Shown here: piece by piece, positions 16,371 through 24,012 of the stretch | Layout: every line of letters begins with the position of its first letter | Numbering within the stretch: position 1 is the stretch's first letter | DNA from: Aigarchaeota archaeon | GTDB taxonomy: Archaea > Thermoproteota > Nitrososphaeria_A > Caldarchaeales > Wolframiiraptoraceae | DNA length: 38,996 nt | Assembly: GCA_025058515.1 (NCBI GenBank) | Contig: JANXDW010000020.1 | Coordinates: forward strand, 1-38,996 | Reading direction: 5' to 3' | The notes under the pieces: model-generated | The model's input: the letters and a program-made list of their open reading frames with translations, nothing else | What the model was told of the DNA's origin: nothing | The model's database searches: none | Position numbers and translations under genes: made by a program

Positions 16371-16465
16371 GATTATCGATAGAAGGATTATTTTAATCTC
16401 TCTAATCCTAGAACTTGAAGCATGAGGACATAGGAGTTGATAGATGGATGCAGATACTTTTGTAT
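16371..16465. other. Convergent intergenic region
   Basis: 95 bases between the UPF0173 gene and the NikR gene, which converge. GATACTTTTGTATC (16453-16466) forms a five-base-pair stem with a TTTT loop at the NikR stop codon. It may help termination, though no T-run follows on either strand. Confidence 0.35.
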
Positions 16466-16891
16466 CTATCTAAGTGTGATTAATACTGGTAATAATTGTT
16501 TTAATCTTCTAATACTTCTTATCTTATCAACTAGTTCTTTTATTATTGTTGCATTTCCACGTACAGTTATTATTTGAAGACAGTCTTCCTTACTAAGGTG
16601 TAGGTGGAGAGTGGAAGGTATGATCCCAACATAGTCATGCTGTATATCCGTTAACTCTTCTTCAAGACCCTTAACATCATGCGAGTAGTGTATCAAGATT
16701 ACTCCTGCTACACTTTCTTCTCCTTTAATCTTCCAGATATTTACAGAGATGAATGTCCGTACAGCTTCTTGTATTCCTTGAGATCTCGAACCTATACCTA
16801 TCTCTTTCAAGATCTTATCAAAGCTCTTTAAGAGATCTGAAGGGAAAGAAACTCCAGTCTTTACAATCTTCTTAGAGCACTTCTTCACCAT
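16466..16891 (-). CDS. nikR: NikR-type nickel-responsive regulator
   Basis: Ribbon-helix-helix transcription factor that senses nickel. Residues about 8-50 form the DNA-binding RHH (TGVSFPSDLLKSFDKILKEI, with SRSQGIQEAVR). Residues about 60-142 are the ACT-like NikR C-terminal domain. The four nickel ligands of the E. coli protein are all matched: His86 (IQHD), His97, His99 (LHLHL) and Cys105 (EDCLQI), numbering from GTG 16894. I prefer the ATG at 16891, because the GTG lies in AGGTG. Its place beside a [NiFe]-hydrogenase locus fits control of nickel uptake or hydrogenase genes. It lies 105 bases downstream of a small membrane protein gene on the same strand. Confidence 0.9.
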   Translation of the reverse strand: MVKKCSKKIVKTGVSFPSDLLKSFDKILKEIGIGSRSQGIQEAVRTFISVNIWKIKGEESVAGVILIHYSHDVKGLEEELTDIQHDYVGIIPSTLHLHLSKEDCLQIITVRGNATIIKELVDKIRSIRRLKQLLPVLITLR

Positions 16892-16996
16892 CACCTAAAA
16901 TAATGAGTTAATGTTAATGATATAGTTTTAGAGATCTCGTATTTTTAGGATAGGTCTAACTCGATTAAGAGGAGACCAGATAATACGTGATAGATT

Positions 16997-17296
16997 TCAA
17001 GTTTTAATACTTCTTCTATGTATTACTTTCTTCGGGTCTTTTACAAGTAGAGCTATCTCCCAGATTATTAGAGCTGAGATTACGAGAACTATACCTAGTA
17101 CAGTTGATTCTATCGAGATCTCTATAAAGTAACCTCCTTCTAGTAGATACCCGATGAGGTGATCTATGAAGACCATTATAGATGCGCCCCACAAGATTAG
17201 AGATAAAAATTTTAGCATGTATTTATCTTCTTCAGCTTTTACATACCATAAAGCAGTACTAATTACTGCAGAGAATAATAGTATTAAGAGCCACAT
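16997..17296 (-). CDS. Small membrane protein (three helices), unknown function
   Basis: 99 residues with three hydrophobic helices (about 2-18, 28-50, 60-86) and a positively charged C-terminus (KDPKKVIHRRS), suggesting the tail lies in the cytosol. I do not recognise the family. The middle helix SLILWGASIMVFIDHLIG resembles NTLLWGGVSLLAVEHIWHG in the divergent neighbour at 17355-17699, so the two may be distant paralogues. Upstream of nikR on the same strand and next to the hydrogenase maturation protease; a role in nickel or hydrogenase biology is guessed from context. Confidence 0.65.
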   Translation of the reverse strand: MWLLILLFSAVISTALWYVKAEEDKYMLKFLSLILWGASIMVFIDHLIGYLLEGGYFIEISIESTVLGIVLVISALIIWEIALLVKDPKKVIHRRSIKT

Positions 17297-17318
17297 TATT
17301 TCTCGATAATCTTTATTA

Positions 17319-17347
17319 GTAACAACTATTTAAATATTCGGTGTTAC
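17319..17347. promoter_or_regulatory. Inverted repeat GTAACA-N17-TGTTAC around a TATA box, possible operator
   Basis: Between the two divergent membrane-protein genes, GTAACA (17319-17324) and TGTTAC (17342-17347) flank ACTATTTAAATATTCGG, whose near-palindromic ATTTAAATAT can serve as TATA box. The right arm extends to GTGTTAC, a half-site I recall for some NikR proteins; a weak partner GTAATGG follows 13 bases on. NikR is encoded about 450 bases away. The assignment to NikR is an inference. Confidence 0.4.
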
Positions 17348-17354
17348 TGAAAAG

Positions 17355-17699
17355 GTGAATGTAATGGCGTGTTTTCTAATACCTTTGATCATCGCAATAA
17401 TTACTACATTTCTCCAGAAGAGGTTAGTAAAGAAGATCGATGGTATTAGACTCGATATCTTAAATACTCTGCTATGGGGAGGTGTCTCACTTCTCGCTGT
17501 TGAACATATTTGGCATGGAGAGATTACTCCGTGGCCACCGTTTCTTACAGCTATGGCTAATCCAGTAGAGATACCTGTAATGATAACTGAGATGGTCATG
17601 ATAGGTGTACCTATGAGTATATCGGTCTTCACAGTATGGGGAGCGATAATAACTCTTCCGAGAATAATCACAATCTTAACTATACATAGGCGGAGTTAA
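17355..17699 (+). CDS. Small membrane protein with conserved EHIWHGE-type motif, unknown function
   Basis: 114 residues with three or four hydrophobic segments (about 4-19, 37-52, 70-88, 89-108) and a central polar stretch VEHIWHGEITPWPPF rich in His, Glu and Trp that could bind a metal. I do not recognise the family. The start is GTG at 17355 or ATG at 17364; the TATA-like element centred near 17333 favours a transcript starting close to either. It is divergent from the related small membrane protein and convergent with the hydrogenase maturation protease. Confidence 0.65.
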   Translation: MNVMACFLIPLIIAIITTFLQKRLVKKIDGIRLDILNTLLWGGVSLLAVEHIWHGEITPWPPFLTAMANPVEIPVMITEMVMIGVPMSISVFTVWGAIITLPRIITILTIHRRS

Positions 17700-17729
17700 A
17701 GAATAGATTACAATAGGTAGAAGGCTAGG

Positions 17730-18206
17730 TCAATCTTCTCTCAAGAACCTTCCTATCTTATAGTATACCTCCATCGTTATCGTATCTAGCTTTTCTTCTA
17801 GCTCCTTTGAGATCTCGTTAGAGATCGTGTAAATATCTGAGACTTCTATACCGATAATCATGAGCTTCTTCGGAGGATCTAAACTTAACATCTCCATAAG
17901 CTTGATCGTCTCAAGTACCCCGATGTAATGTGGACTCCAAACAGTCTCTGATTCTATACCTTTTATATCGATCTCTAAAACTTCTCCTATACGATGTCTA
18001 GACGTCATAATGCTATCTACTATCACTACTTTTTCTCTAGCTTCAAGATAATCGATCAGGTTCAAGCCGGTCTTCTCAACTATCTCAACATCGCATCCAT
18101 CTCTCATCAAGTTATCTCTAAGCTTCTCTCCAACAATTAGACCTATTCTATCATCTCTGAAGATCGAGTTACCAATAAAAACTATGAGAGGTCTTGATTT
18201 CTCCAA
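17730..18206 (-). CDS. [NiFe]-hydrogenase maturation protease
   Basis: Endopeptidase of the HyaD/HybD/HycI family that removes the C-terminal extension of the hydrogenase large subunit once nickel is in place. The expected nickel-sensing residues are visible: the acidic pair Asp18-Asp19 in GNSIFRDDRIG, Asp64 (IVDSI) and His93 (SPHYIG). The 158-residue length is normal. The start is TTG at 18206, one base after the MvhA stop, making it the last gene of the mvhD-mvhG-mvhA group and presumably specific for the subunit encoded beside it. Confidence 0.9.
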   Translation of the reverse strand: MEKSRPLIVFIGNSIFRDDRIGLIVGEKLRDNLMRDGCDVEIVEKTGLNLIDYLEAREKVVIVDSIMTSRHRIGEVLEIDIKGIESETVWSPHYIGVLETIKLMEMLSLDPPKKLMIIGIEVSDIYTISNEISKELEEKLDTITMEVYYKIGRFLRED

Positions 18207-18207
18207 G

Positions 18208-19671
18208 TCAAGATATCCTATCTATGATTTTTAGAAGATTGCCATCGGTATTGTATAGATATATTTTGAGTGGTATTGATCCAGGTAGTGAGTGGGTTCC
18301 ACATGCATGACATGGATCGTAAGCTCTGAAAGCCATCTCAACCATATTGAGTAAGCCTTCATCTATGACCCCGTTTCTTATCAAGCTTCTTGCAGCTTTA
18401 TCTACTGATAAAGCTATACGAGCAGCATTATGCTGTGTAGCTACTAGTAGGTTTGCTTTCTTCACTACTCCTCTCTCATCTGTCTCGTAGTGGTGGATTA
18501 ACGTCCCTCTAGGTGCTTCTACTACACCGATCCCTACATCTGGGATAGCGGTAGGTATATTTCTAACATCTCTACTAGCTATATCTGGATCGTTTGCAAG
18601 CTCTCTAAATCTCTCTGCAGCATATATTATCTCGATTATTCTGGCCCAATGATTTGCTAGAGTATGATGGACAGGTTTACCTCCTAGAGTCTCATACATT
18701 TCTTCATAAGCTTCCTGTGCTCTCGGAGTGGCCATACCGTCTGAAGCATTTAGTCTAGCTAGTGGGGCCACACTCATGATCCCACTATCTTCTCCATCTA
18801 CAAATCCTATCCATCCAATCTTCTTCAGATATGGGAACTTGATATATGTCCATGGTTCAACATGTTCAGCTATGTAGTCTGAGTATTGATGGATATCGAA
18901 CTTAGCGTGCTCTACTCCTCGAGGTGAGACTACTCTTATCTTCCCATCATAGAAGTTTACCTTATTCTTATCATCTACGAGCCCCATATAGTATGTTCTA
19001 TGAGTATATGCTTCACTAGTTATGAGGTTGACGTACTCTTTATTGTTCAAGACGATGTCTTTGAAGACTTTATATGTAAATTCTGCGAAACCGATAGCTT
19101 CATCCGCTATCTTCTTTGCATTCTCCACAATCTCTCCACTTAACGGTCTAGATATTCCTCCAGGTAGACCAAATACTGGATGAATGACCTTTCCACCAAT
19201 CATCTCTATAAGCTTTCTAAGCTTCCTCCTCATCTCAATAATCTTTAACCCAACTTCTTTTCCAACCTTCCCTATTACTCCAATGATGTTCCTCTCTTCT
19301 TTAGGTGCTCTCGGTCCAACTATAAAATCTGGTCCAGCAAGTATGTAAAAGTGGAGTGCATGATCTTCAAGCATGAAGATATTGTAAACCATCTCTCTAA
19401 TCTTCTTCGCTGGTAAGGGTGGATCTACTTTGTATAGGTCGTCAAGAGCTTTAGTGGAGGCCATGTGGTGGGCTGTTGGACAGACACCACAGATCCTTGA
19501 AGTTATCTGAGGCATATCTTCAACATGTCTACCTACTGCGAACATCTCGAAACCTCTCAGCTCAGGTACTTGCAGGTATGCTTTAACACAGTTTCCAGCA
19601 TCATCTAAAACTATAACTATCTTTCCATGTCCTTCAAGCCTTGTTATCGGGTTTATCACTACCTCTTTCAC
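18208..19671 (-). CDS. mvhA: [NiFe]-hydrogenase large subunit, MvhA type (group 3c)
   Basis: Carries the Ni-Fe active site that splits hydrogen. Both cysteine pairs are intact: RICGVC (Cys64/Cys67) near the N-terminus and DPCHACGTH (Cys457/Cys460) near the C-terminus, numbered from GTG 19680. His463 is followed by 27 residues (SLPGSIP...) that the maturation protease should remove. I chose the GTG at 19671 because GAGGTG (19683-19678) lies exactly six bases before it. The GTG at 19680 is part of that ribosome site. With MvhG, MvhD and HdrABC it forms the electron-bifurcating complex known from methanogens. No mcr genes are seen here. Confidence 0.94.
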   Translation of the reverse strand: MKEVVINPITRLEGHGKIVIVLDDAGNCVKAYLQVPELRGFEMFAVGRHVEDMPQITSRICGVCPTAHHMASTKALDDLYKVDPPLPAKKIREMVYNIFMLEDHALHFYILAGPDFIVGPRAPKEERNIIGVIGKVGKEVGLKIIEMRRKLRKLIEMIGGKVIHPVFGLPGGISRPLSGEIVENAKKIADEAIGFAEFTYKVFKDIVLNNKEYVNLITSEAYTHRTYYMGLVDDKNKVNFYDGKIRVVSPRGVEHAKFDIHQYSDYIAEHVEPWTYIKFPYLKKIGWIGFVDGEDSGIMSVAPLARLNASDGMATPRAQEAYEEMYETLGGKPVHHTLANHWARIIEIIYAAERFRELANDPDIASRDVRNIPTAIPDVGIGVVEAPRGTLIHHYETDERGVVKKANLLVATQHNAARIALSVDKAARSLIRNGVIDEGLLNMVEMAFRAYDPCHACGTHSLPGSIPLKIYLYNTDGNLLKIIDRIS

Positions 19672-19676
19672 ATTCT

Positions 19677-20657
19677 TCACCTCTCCATAATCTTTATCTT
19701 TCCACGCAACCTAGAAGCAGGTAGCGAATATCTATAGAATGTTCCCATCGGATCTGGTAGACGACTTAAAGCTTTCTCAACTTCTTCTTCATTATAGTAG
19801 TCTAGGATGCTTGCAAAGTAGGATATTGCTTTACCTCCATAGTCTATAACTTCATCAAGCTGGCCGAAGCACCCTGTACAAGGCATGGCCGCTTTAACAC
19901 ATAATGCTCCACATCCTCCACGGGTTACTGGACCTAGACATACTAACCCTTGTGTTAGAAGACACTTCTCAGGGTCAGCGATTACTTCATGAGGTCTCTT
20001 TATCTCTTTTATCAATACTTTCTCTGGCTTGGTCTCATTTAGATGACATTCATAACATAGAGATCTATCGGATGCTCCTATAACTGAACCTTTAGGTGGA
20101 AGATTTCCAGATAGGAGGATCTCGATAGCTTTCCAAGTTACCTCAGGTGTAGGAGGGCATCCGGGAACATAATAGTCTACATCTACTATTAGGTCTATTG
20201 GTAGAAGTCTCGGTAAAAATTCAGGTAGTTCTAGAGTTACTATATCTTCAATATTTAGCTTTGTCTTAGGTCTAGTATTATTCAGATTATCAACTGTTGG
20301 GGTCTCTTGGTATACGCATCTCAGAATTTCTTCTCTGCTGAATAGGTTCGCTAACCCTGGAACTCCTCCCCAAGAAGAGCAAGCACCATAAGCTACAAGT
20401 AGTTGAGACTTCTTTCTCAATAGCTTTACTACATATTCATGTTCTTCTAACCTTATTCCACCGTTTATGAAGCTAACAGTGACCGATTTATCAGGCATTG
20501 TCTCAACATCCTTGATCTTGAAATCTAATGCTACTGGCCAGAATACTATATCCACTAGGTTTACTACATCCAATATCTTCTCTGCTAGATCTACTATAGA
20601 TTCTTCACATCCACCACAGCTAGCACACCAGTAGAAAGCTATCTTAGGCTTCTCCAA
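19677..20657 (-). CDS. mvhG: [NiFe]-hydrogenase small subunit, MvhG type
   Basis: Iron-sulfur subunit that passes electrons from the Ni-Fe site to MvhD and HdrA. YWCASCGGCEES near the N-terminus starts the proximal cluster, followed by AYGACSSWGGVPG and VPGCPPTPE. The C-terminal half has LCYECH, CLLTQGLVCLGPVTRGGCGALC and PCTGCFG, which bind further [4Fe-4S] clusters. No twin-arginine signal is present, so it is cytosolic, as expected for group 3. The start is TTG at 20657, seven bases after GAGGTG; another TTG at 20675 lies before that site. It overlaps the end of mvhD by 14 bases. Confidence 0.92.
   Translation of the reverse strand: MEKPKIAFYWCASCGGCEESIVDLAEKILDVVNLVDIVFWPVALDFKIKDVETMPDKSVTVSFINGGIRLEEHEYVVKLLRKKSQLLVAYGACSSWGGVPGLANLFSREEILRCVYQETPTVDNLNNTRPKTKLNIEDIVTLELPEFLPRLLPIDLIVDVDYYVPGCPPTPEVTWKAIEILLSGNLPPKGSVIGASDRSLCYECHLNETKPEKVLIKEIKRPHEVIADPEKCLLTQGLVCLGPVTRGGCGALCVKAAMPCTGCFGQLDEVIDYGGKAISYFASILDYYNEEEVEKALSRLPDPMGTFYRYSLPASRLRGKIKIMER
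19678..19683 (-). promoter_or_regulatory. Shine-Dalgarno GAGGTG of mvhA
   Basis: GAGGTG with exactly six bases to the GTG start at 19671. The same geometry is seen before mvhD (21087-21082 to ATG 21075) and hdrA (26007-26002 to ATG 25995). TAGGTG does the same before hdrC and the MBL-fold gene. Confidence 0.6.
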
Positions 20658-21075
20658 TCTTAGACACCTCTTCAATTCTTAAAGGTCCTAGAGCTTTAAT
20701 CTCTCTATACATCTCATGAGCTATACTAACAAATTTCTCAGCTTCTGAAGCAGATATCCACTCAAGTCTAAATCTCTCTTTCTCAATTCCAAAACTTTCA
20801 AGTAATTTTCTTAGTAGAGTCATCCTCCTCAGAGCCTTATAGTTACCTTCTATGTAGTGGCAGTCTCCTGGATGACAACCTGCTACCAATACTCCATCAG
20901 CTCCTCTCCTGAAAGCTTCAAAGATAAACTGAGGGTCGATTCTACCAGAACACATTACTTTTATTACTAGAAAGTTTGGAGGATACTTCATCCTACTTGT
21001 TCCAGCTAGATCGAGTGCAGCATATGAACACCAATTACATGCAAATACTATTATCCTCGGTTCAAAATCCTCCAT
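20644..21075 (-). CDS. mvhD: MvhD iron-sulfur subunit
   Basis: Small [2Fe-2S] protein that connects the hydrogenase MvhAG to heterodisulfide reductase HdrA. Conserved cysteines lie in FACNWCSYAALDLAG, VMCSGRID and AGCHPGDCHYIEGN, the family signature. The protein is about 143 residues from ATG 21075, which has GAGGTG exactly six bases upstream; the GTG at 21084 is inside that site. First gene of the mvhD-mvhG-mvhA-protease group. Confidence 0.93.
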   Translation of the reverse strand: MEDFEPRIIVFACNWCSYAALDLAGTSRMKYPPNFLVIKVMCSGRIDPQFIFEAFRRGADGVLVAGCHPGDCHYIEGNYKALRRMTLLRKLLESFGIEKERFRLEWISASEAEKFVSIAHEMYREIKALGPLRIEEVSKIGEA

Positions 21076-21370
21076 ATAGGACACCTCTCTAAACTACTTG
21101 AAGTAGAGTGATAGCTCTAGAATTAGATGTCACTTTATCTTGAACTTCTGTACTTGGAGATTTCTTAACATCCAGCTCTTTTAAGTCTGTAATTATTGAA
21201 GGCTCAAAGCTTAAATATTGTAACTTAACGACACGCTTCATCGATTTATTATATTTATCTGAAATTATTAAAGGTTTACGTAGAATTGATATTATCTTTA
21301 CAATATATATCATAGTAATAAAGATGGTTATAATAAAAATATACCAGTTATAGATGAAGACATATATGGG
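21076..21370. other. Leader/promoter region of the mvhDGA group
   Basis: About 290 bases between the hypE stop and the mvhD start, long for this tightly packed strand. On the minus strand it holds several TATA-like stretches (AATATTTAAG near 21208-21217 and ATATATATTG near 21303). It also holds a small palindrome CTACTT-G-AAGTAG (21094-21106) just before the ribosome site. A 74-codon open frame (21313 to 21089) runs through it, but its sequence is not convincing. A separate promoter for the hydrogenase genes is likely. Confidence 0.45.
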
Positions 21371-22402
21371 TTAGCAGATCCTTGGAACGATCTCTCCTAC
21401 AGGCTGTTCGAGAATTCTATAACCACCTATACTCGTCTTGACTATTACTAGACCCATATCTTCCTTAGCCCTCACTTCACCTATTATCTCTGCTTCGCTA
21501 TATCCAGCTGAATGCATCTGTTGAAGTATTTCTTCAGATACTTCATCTGCTACGCCCAATACAGCTACTCCTTCAGAAGCAAGTGTAAATGGGTCTAGAC
21601 CAAGCATTTCACAGAAATTCTTCACAGCTTCTCTCATCGGGATCTTCTCTTCATCGATCACTATAGTTGTATTAGAAGATAAAGCCCAATTGTTTAAAGT
21701 CATAGCTAAACCTCCTCTAGTAGGGTCGCTTGCTGCGTGAATATCTCTACCATACTTTTTAACGATGGGGATCATAAGGTCTGTAAGAGGTTTAACATCA
21801 CTTCTAAGTTGAGAGTCTTCAAGCATTAGTTCTTCTCTTGAAGCATATATTGCTACACCATGCTCAGCAATAGGTCCTGAGACTATTATCTTATCTCCAA
21901 CCTCCAGGTTTTTATCTATTATCAAGTGTTCTGCGATTCCTAGACCGACCATCGATATAATTATCTTGTCTAGCTGTCCTTTAGGCATAACTTTAAAGTC
22001 TCCACCAATCAATTTAACATCTACACTCTCAAATACCGTGAGAATAGATTCTAAGATCTTCTCTAGTACTTCTTCTTCAAATCCTTCTTCAACTACAATA
22101 GAATCGAGGGCAGCTATAGGCACTCCTCCAAGCATTAGTACATCGTTTATCGTTCCAGAGGCAGCTAGTCTCCCAATATCTCCTCCTGGAAAGAATATTG
22201 GGCTAACAGTATACGAGTCGGTTGTTACGACAATGTATCTTTCTTTATCTATAGGTATCGCTGCGGCATCATCTGGGAAGTCTATCCCTAATCCTCCTTC
22301 TACGAACTTCATCCAAGAAGGGATCTTTCTAAAGATCAGTTCTTCAAGTAGTTGATTCATCTCTCTTCCACCTGATCCATGTGCAAGAGTTATTCTTCCC
22401 AT
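21371..22402 (-). CDS. hypE: Hydrogenase maturation protein HypE
   Basis: Dehydrates its own C-terminal thiocarboxamide to thiocyanate, the source of the cyanide ligands on the active-site iron. The PurM-like fold opens with LAHGSGGREMNQLL and carries VTTDSYTVSPIFFPGGDIG. The protein ends PRIC, the conserved C-terminal cysteine that HypF carbamoylates. 343 residues is the normal length. The ATG is preceded by AGGTG at seven bases. Last gene of the hypD-hypC-hypE string. Confidence 0.95.
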   Translation of the reverse strand: MGRITLAHGSGGREMNQLLEELIFRKIPSWMKFVEGGLGIDFPDDAAAIPIDKERYIVVTTDSYTVSPIFFPGGDIGRLAASGTINDVLMLGGVPIAALDSIVVEEGFEEEVLEKILESILTVFESVDVKLIGGDFKVMPKGQLDKIIISMVGLGIAEHLIIDKNLEVGDKIIVSGPIAEHGVAIYASREELMLEDSQLRSDVKPLTDLMIPIVKKYGRDIHAASDPTRGGLAMTLNNWALSSNTTIVIDEEKIPMREAVKNFCEMLGLDPFTLASEGVAVLGVADEVSEEILQQMHSAGYSEAEIIGEVRAKEDMGLVIVKTSIGGYRILEQPVGEIVPRIC

Positions 22403-22412
22403 AACACGACAC

Positions 22413-22706
22413 CTACTTTTCAGAACTTGTCAAACGTTTAACAAGCTTATCTATTTCTCTTAATTCTTCAATGGAGAATTCACCTTCTTCAACGAGCTTC
22501 TCAGCGATCTCCTTAACATACTTAAAGCTATCTAGGAAATCTTCTTCACTGAGCTTTGAGATTACTATACCTGCATGAACGATAACGAAATCTCCAGGAG
22601 ATAACTCATCAACTGCTGAGAATACTTCTTTTACAACTCCTCCAAAATCTACTTTAACATTCTCTCCAACTACTTCTACAACTTTACCATATACTCCCCA
22701 ACACAT
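22413..22706 (-). CDS. hypC: Hydrogenase maturation chaperone HypC
   Basis: Small chaperone that works with HypD to assemble the Fe(CN)2CO unit and deliver it to the large subunit. The essential Cys2 is present in the opening MCWGVYGKV, a variant of the usual MCLGIPGKV. A short beta-barrel (VDFGGVVKEVFSAV, GDFVIVHAGIVISKL) and an acidic helical tail follow. The tail makes it longer (97 residues) than many HypC. Its ATG overlaps the hypD stop by one base (TAATG), with GGAGG upstream. Confidence 0.92.
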   Translation of the reverse strand: MCWGVYGKVVEVVGENVKVDFGGVVKEVFSAVDELSPGDFVIVHAGIVISKLSEEDFLDSFKYVKEIAEKLVEEGEFSIEELREIDKLVKRLTSSEK

Positions 22707-23866
22707 TACTTAACCCTCCATCCTGTACGAGATCTAGCCCATATAGAACATGTTCCTTCAGAAGATACCATGCATGGACCATATGGTACGTTTGGAGTAC
22801 ATTTATTTAAGAAGAGAGGACAATCCACTGGCTTTATCTTACCTAGAATTATCTCTCCACATCGGCAACCTATAGATAGATCATAGCTCCACTCTCTCTC
22901 ACTAAGTTCTTTGAAACCATATAAGTGGAGTCCATCTAGTTTAAGATACTCTCTTCTTAATCTATATCCACTATTTGGTATAAAGCCTATTCCTCTCCAA
23001 GCTGCATCACATACCTCGAAGACTTCTTCGATCATCTTCTTTGCTAAAACATTACCATGCCAACTAACAGCTCTAGTATACTCTATTACAACATCTGATC
23101 TACCTTCGTATATCTGTTTTAGTATCTCGGCAATCGAGATGAGTACATCTATTGGCTCAAATCCAGAGATCACTGTTGGGATACCATAATCTTCAGATAA
23201 CATCTTCCAAGCTTCACCTCCAATTACTGTGGATACGTGCCCTGGAGCTATTATGCCATCTACTCTACCGACTTTTTCTACAGCATATCTTGCTGCAGGT
23301 GGAGTTAATCTTCCTACTACAATGAAGCTGAAATTTCTCGGTACAATATTTCTTAGAATTATCGAGGCGTATATTGGATATGTTGTCTCGAAACCTATAG
23401 CGAGGAAAACTGATTCTCTCTCATCTTTCTTAGCATCTTTAACTGCATCTAGTAAACTATAGACTATAGAGACTTCTCCACCGATTGATCTAGCTTCTGC
23501 AAGGTTTTTGACTTCTTTTACACTCTTTACAGCTGGAAGTTTGTAGGCATCGCCGTAAGTATAGACTCTTATTCCTTCAAGTGATAGTTTAACAGCTACT
23601 TCGATATAATATGATGGAGTGATACAGACGGGGCATCCTGGTCCTGCTACCAGTTCTATATTTTCTGGAAGGATGCTTCTTAACCCATAGTGGGTTGTCG
23701 TCCACTCATGCGTTCCACAGAAGTTCATTATCTTTACTCTATCTACTCCTTTACGATTAAGGTTCTTCGATAAGGTTTCAATGATCTTGACTATCTTTAA
23801 TGCTAGTTCACGATTGTTTCTAAAGAATCTATTGTTCGCAATTCGTAGGTCAGATCGGTTCAACAT
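22706..23866 (-). CDS. hypD: Hydrogenase maturation protein HypD
   Basis: Iron-sulfur scaffold on which the Fe(CN)2CO group is built with HypC and HypE. Signatures are MNFCGTHEWTT, the redox-active GPGCPVC and the C-terminal cysteine-rich region (GCRCGEIILGKIKPVDCPLF, then CTPNVPYGPCMVSSEGTC) that holds a [4Fe-4S] cluster. The 386-residue length is normal. First gene of hypD-hypC-hypE; AT-rich sequence (TATTAAAC) just upstream may be its promoter. Confidence 0.95.
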   Translation of the reverse strand: MLNRSDLRIANNRFFRNNRELALKIVKIIETLSKNLNRKGVDRVKIMNFCGTHEWTTTHYGLRSILPENIELVAGPGCPVCITPSYYIEVAVKLSLEGIRVYTYGDAYKLPAVKSVKEVKNLAEARSIGGEVSIVYSLLDAVKDAKKDERESVFLAIGFETTYPIYASIILRNIVPRNFSFIVVGRLTPPAARYAVEKVGRVDGIIAPGHVSTVIGGEAWKMLSEDYGIPTVISGFEPIDVLISIAEILKQIYEGRSDVVIEYTRAVSWHGNVLAKKMIEEVFEVCDAAWRGIGFIPNSGYRLRREYLKLDGLHLYGFKELSEREWSYDLSIGCRCGEIILGKIKPVDCPLFLNKCTPNVPYGPCMVSSEGTCSIWARSRTGWRVK

Positions 23867-24012
23867 TATTAAACTATCTATCCAACCTTAAAAACCTAGC
23901 ACATCATCACAAAGTTTCATGACATATTCAAGATCTCATTTGATTGATGAATCTCTCACAAATATTAGAATTATAGAGTGAGGGATTTCAGCGATATTGT
24001 TTTGAGCTATAT

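Noticed and set aside
17330-17671. 113-codon minus-strand frame opposite the small membrane gene
   Set aside because: Antisense to the plus-strand frame, which has membrane helices, similarity to its neighbour and an upstream TATA. The minus frame also overlaps the presumed promoter.
21089-21313. 74-codon open frame on the minus strand before mvhD
   Set aside because: The sequence has no recognisable domain or clear start signal and fills what looks like a promoter and leader region. Kept only as a note in the leader entry.
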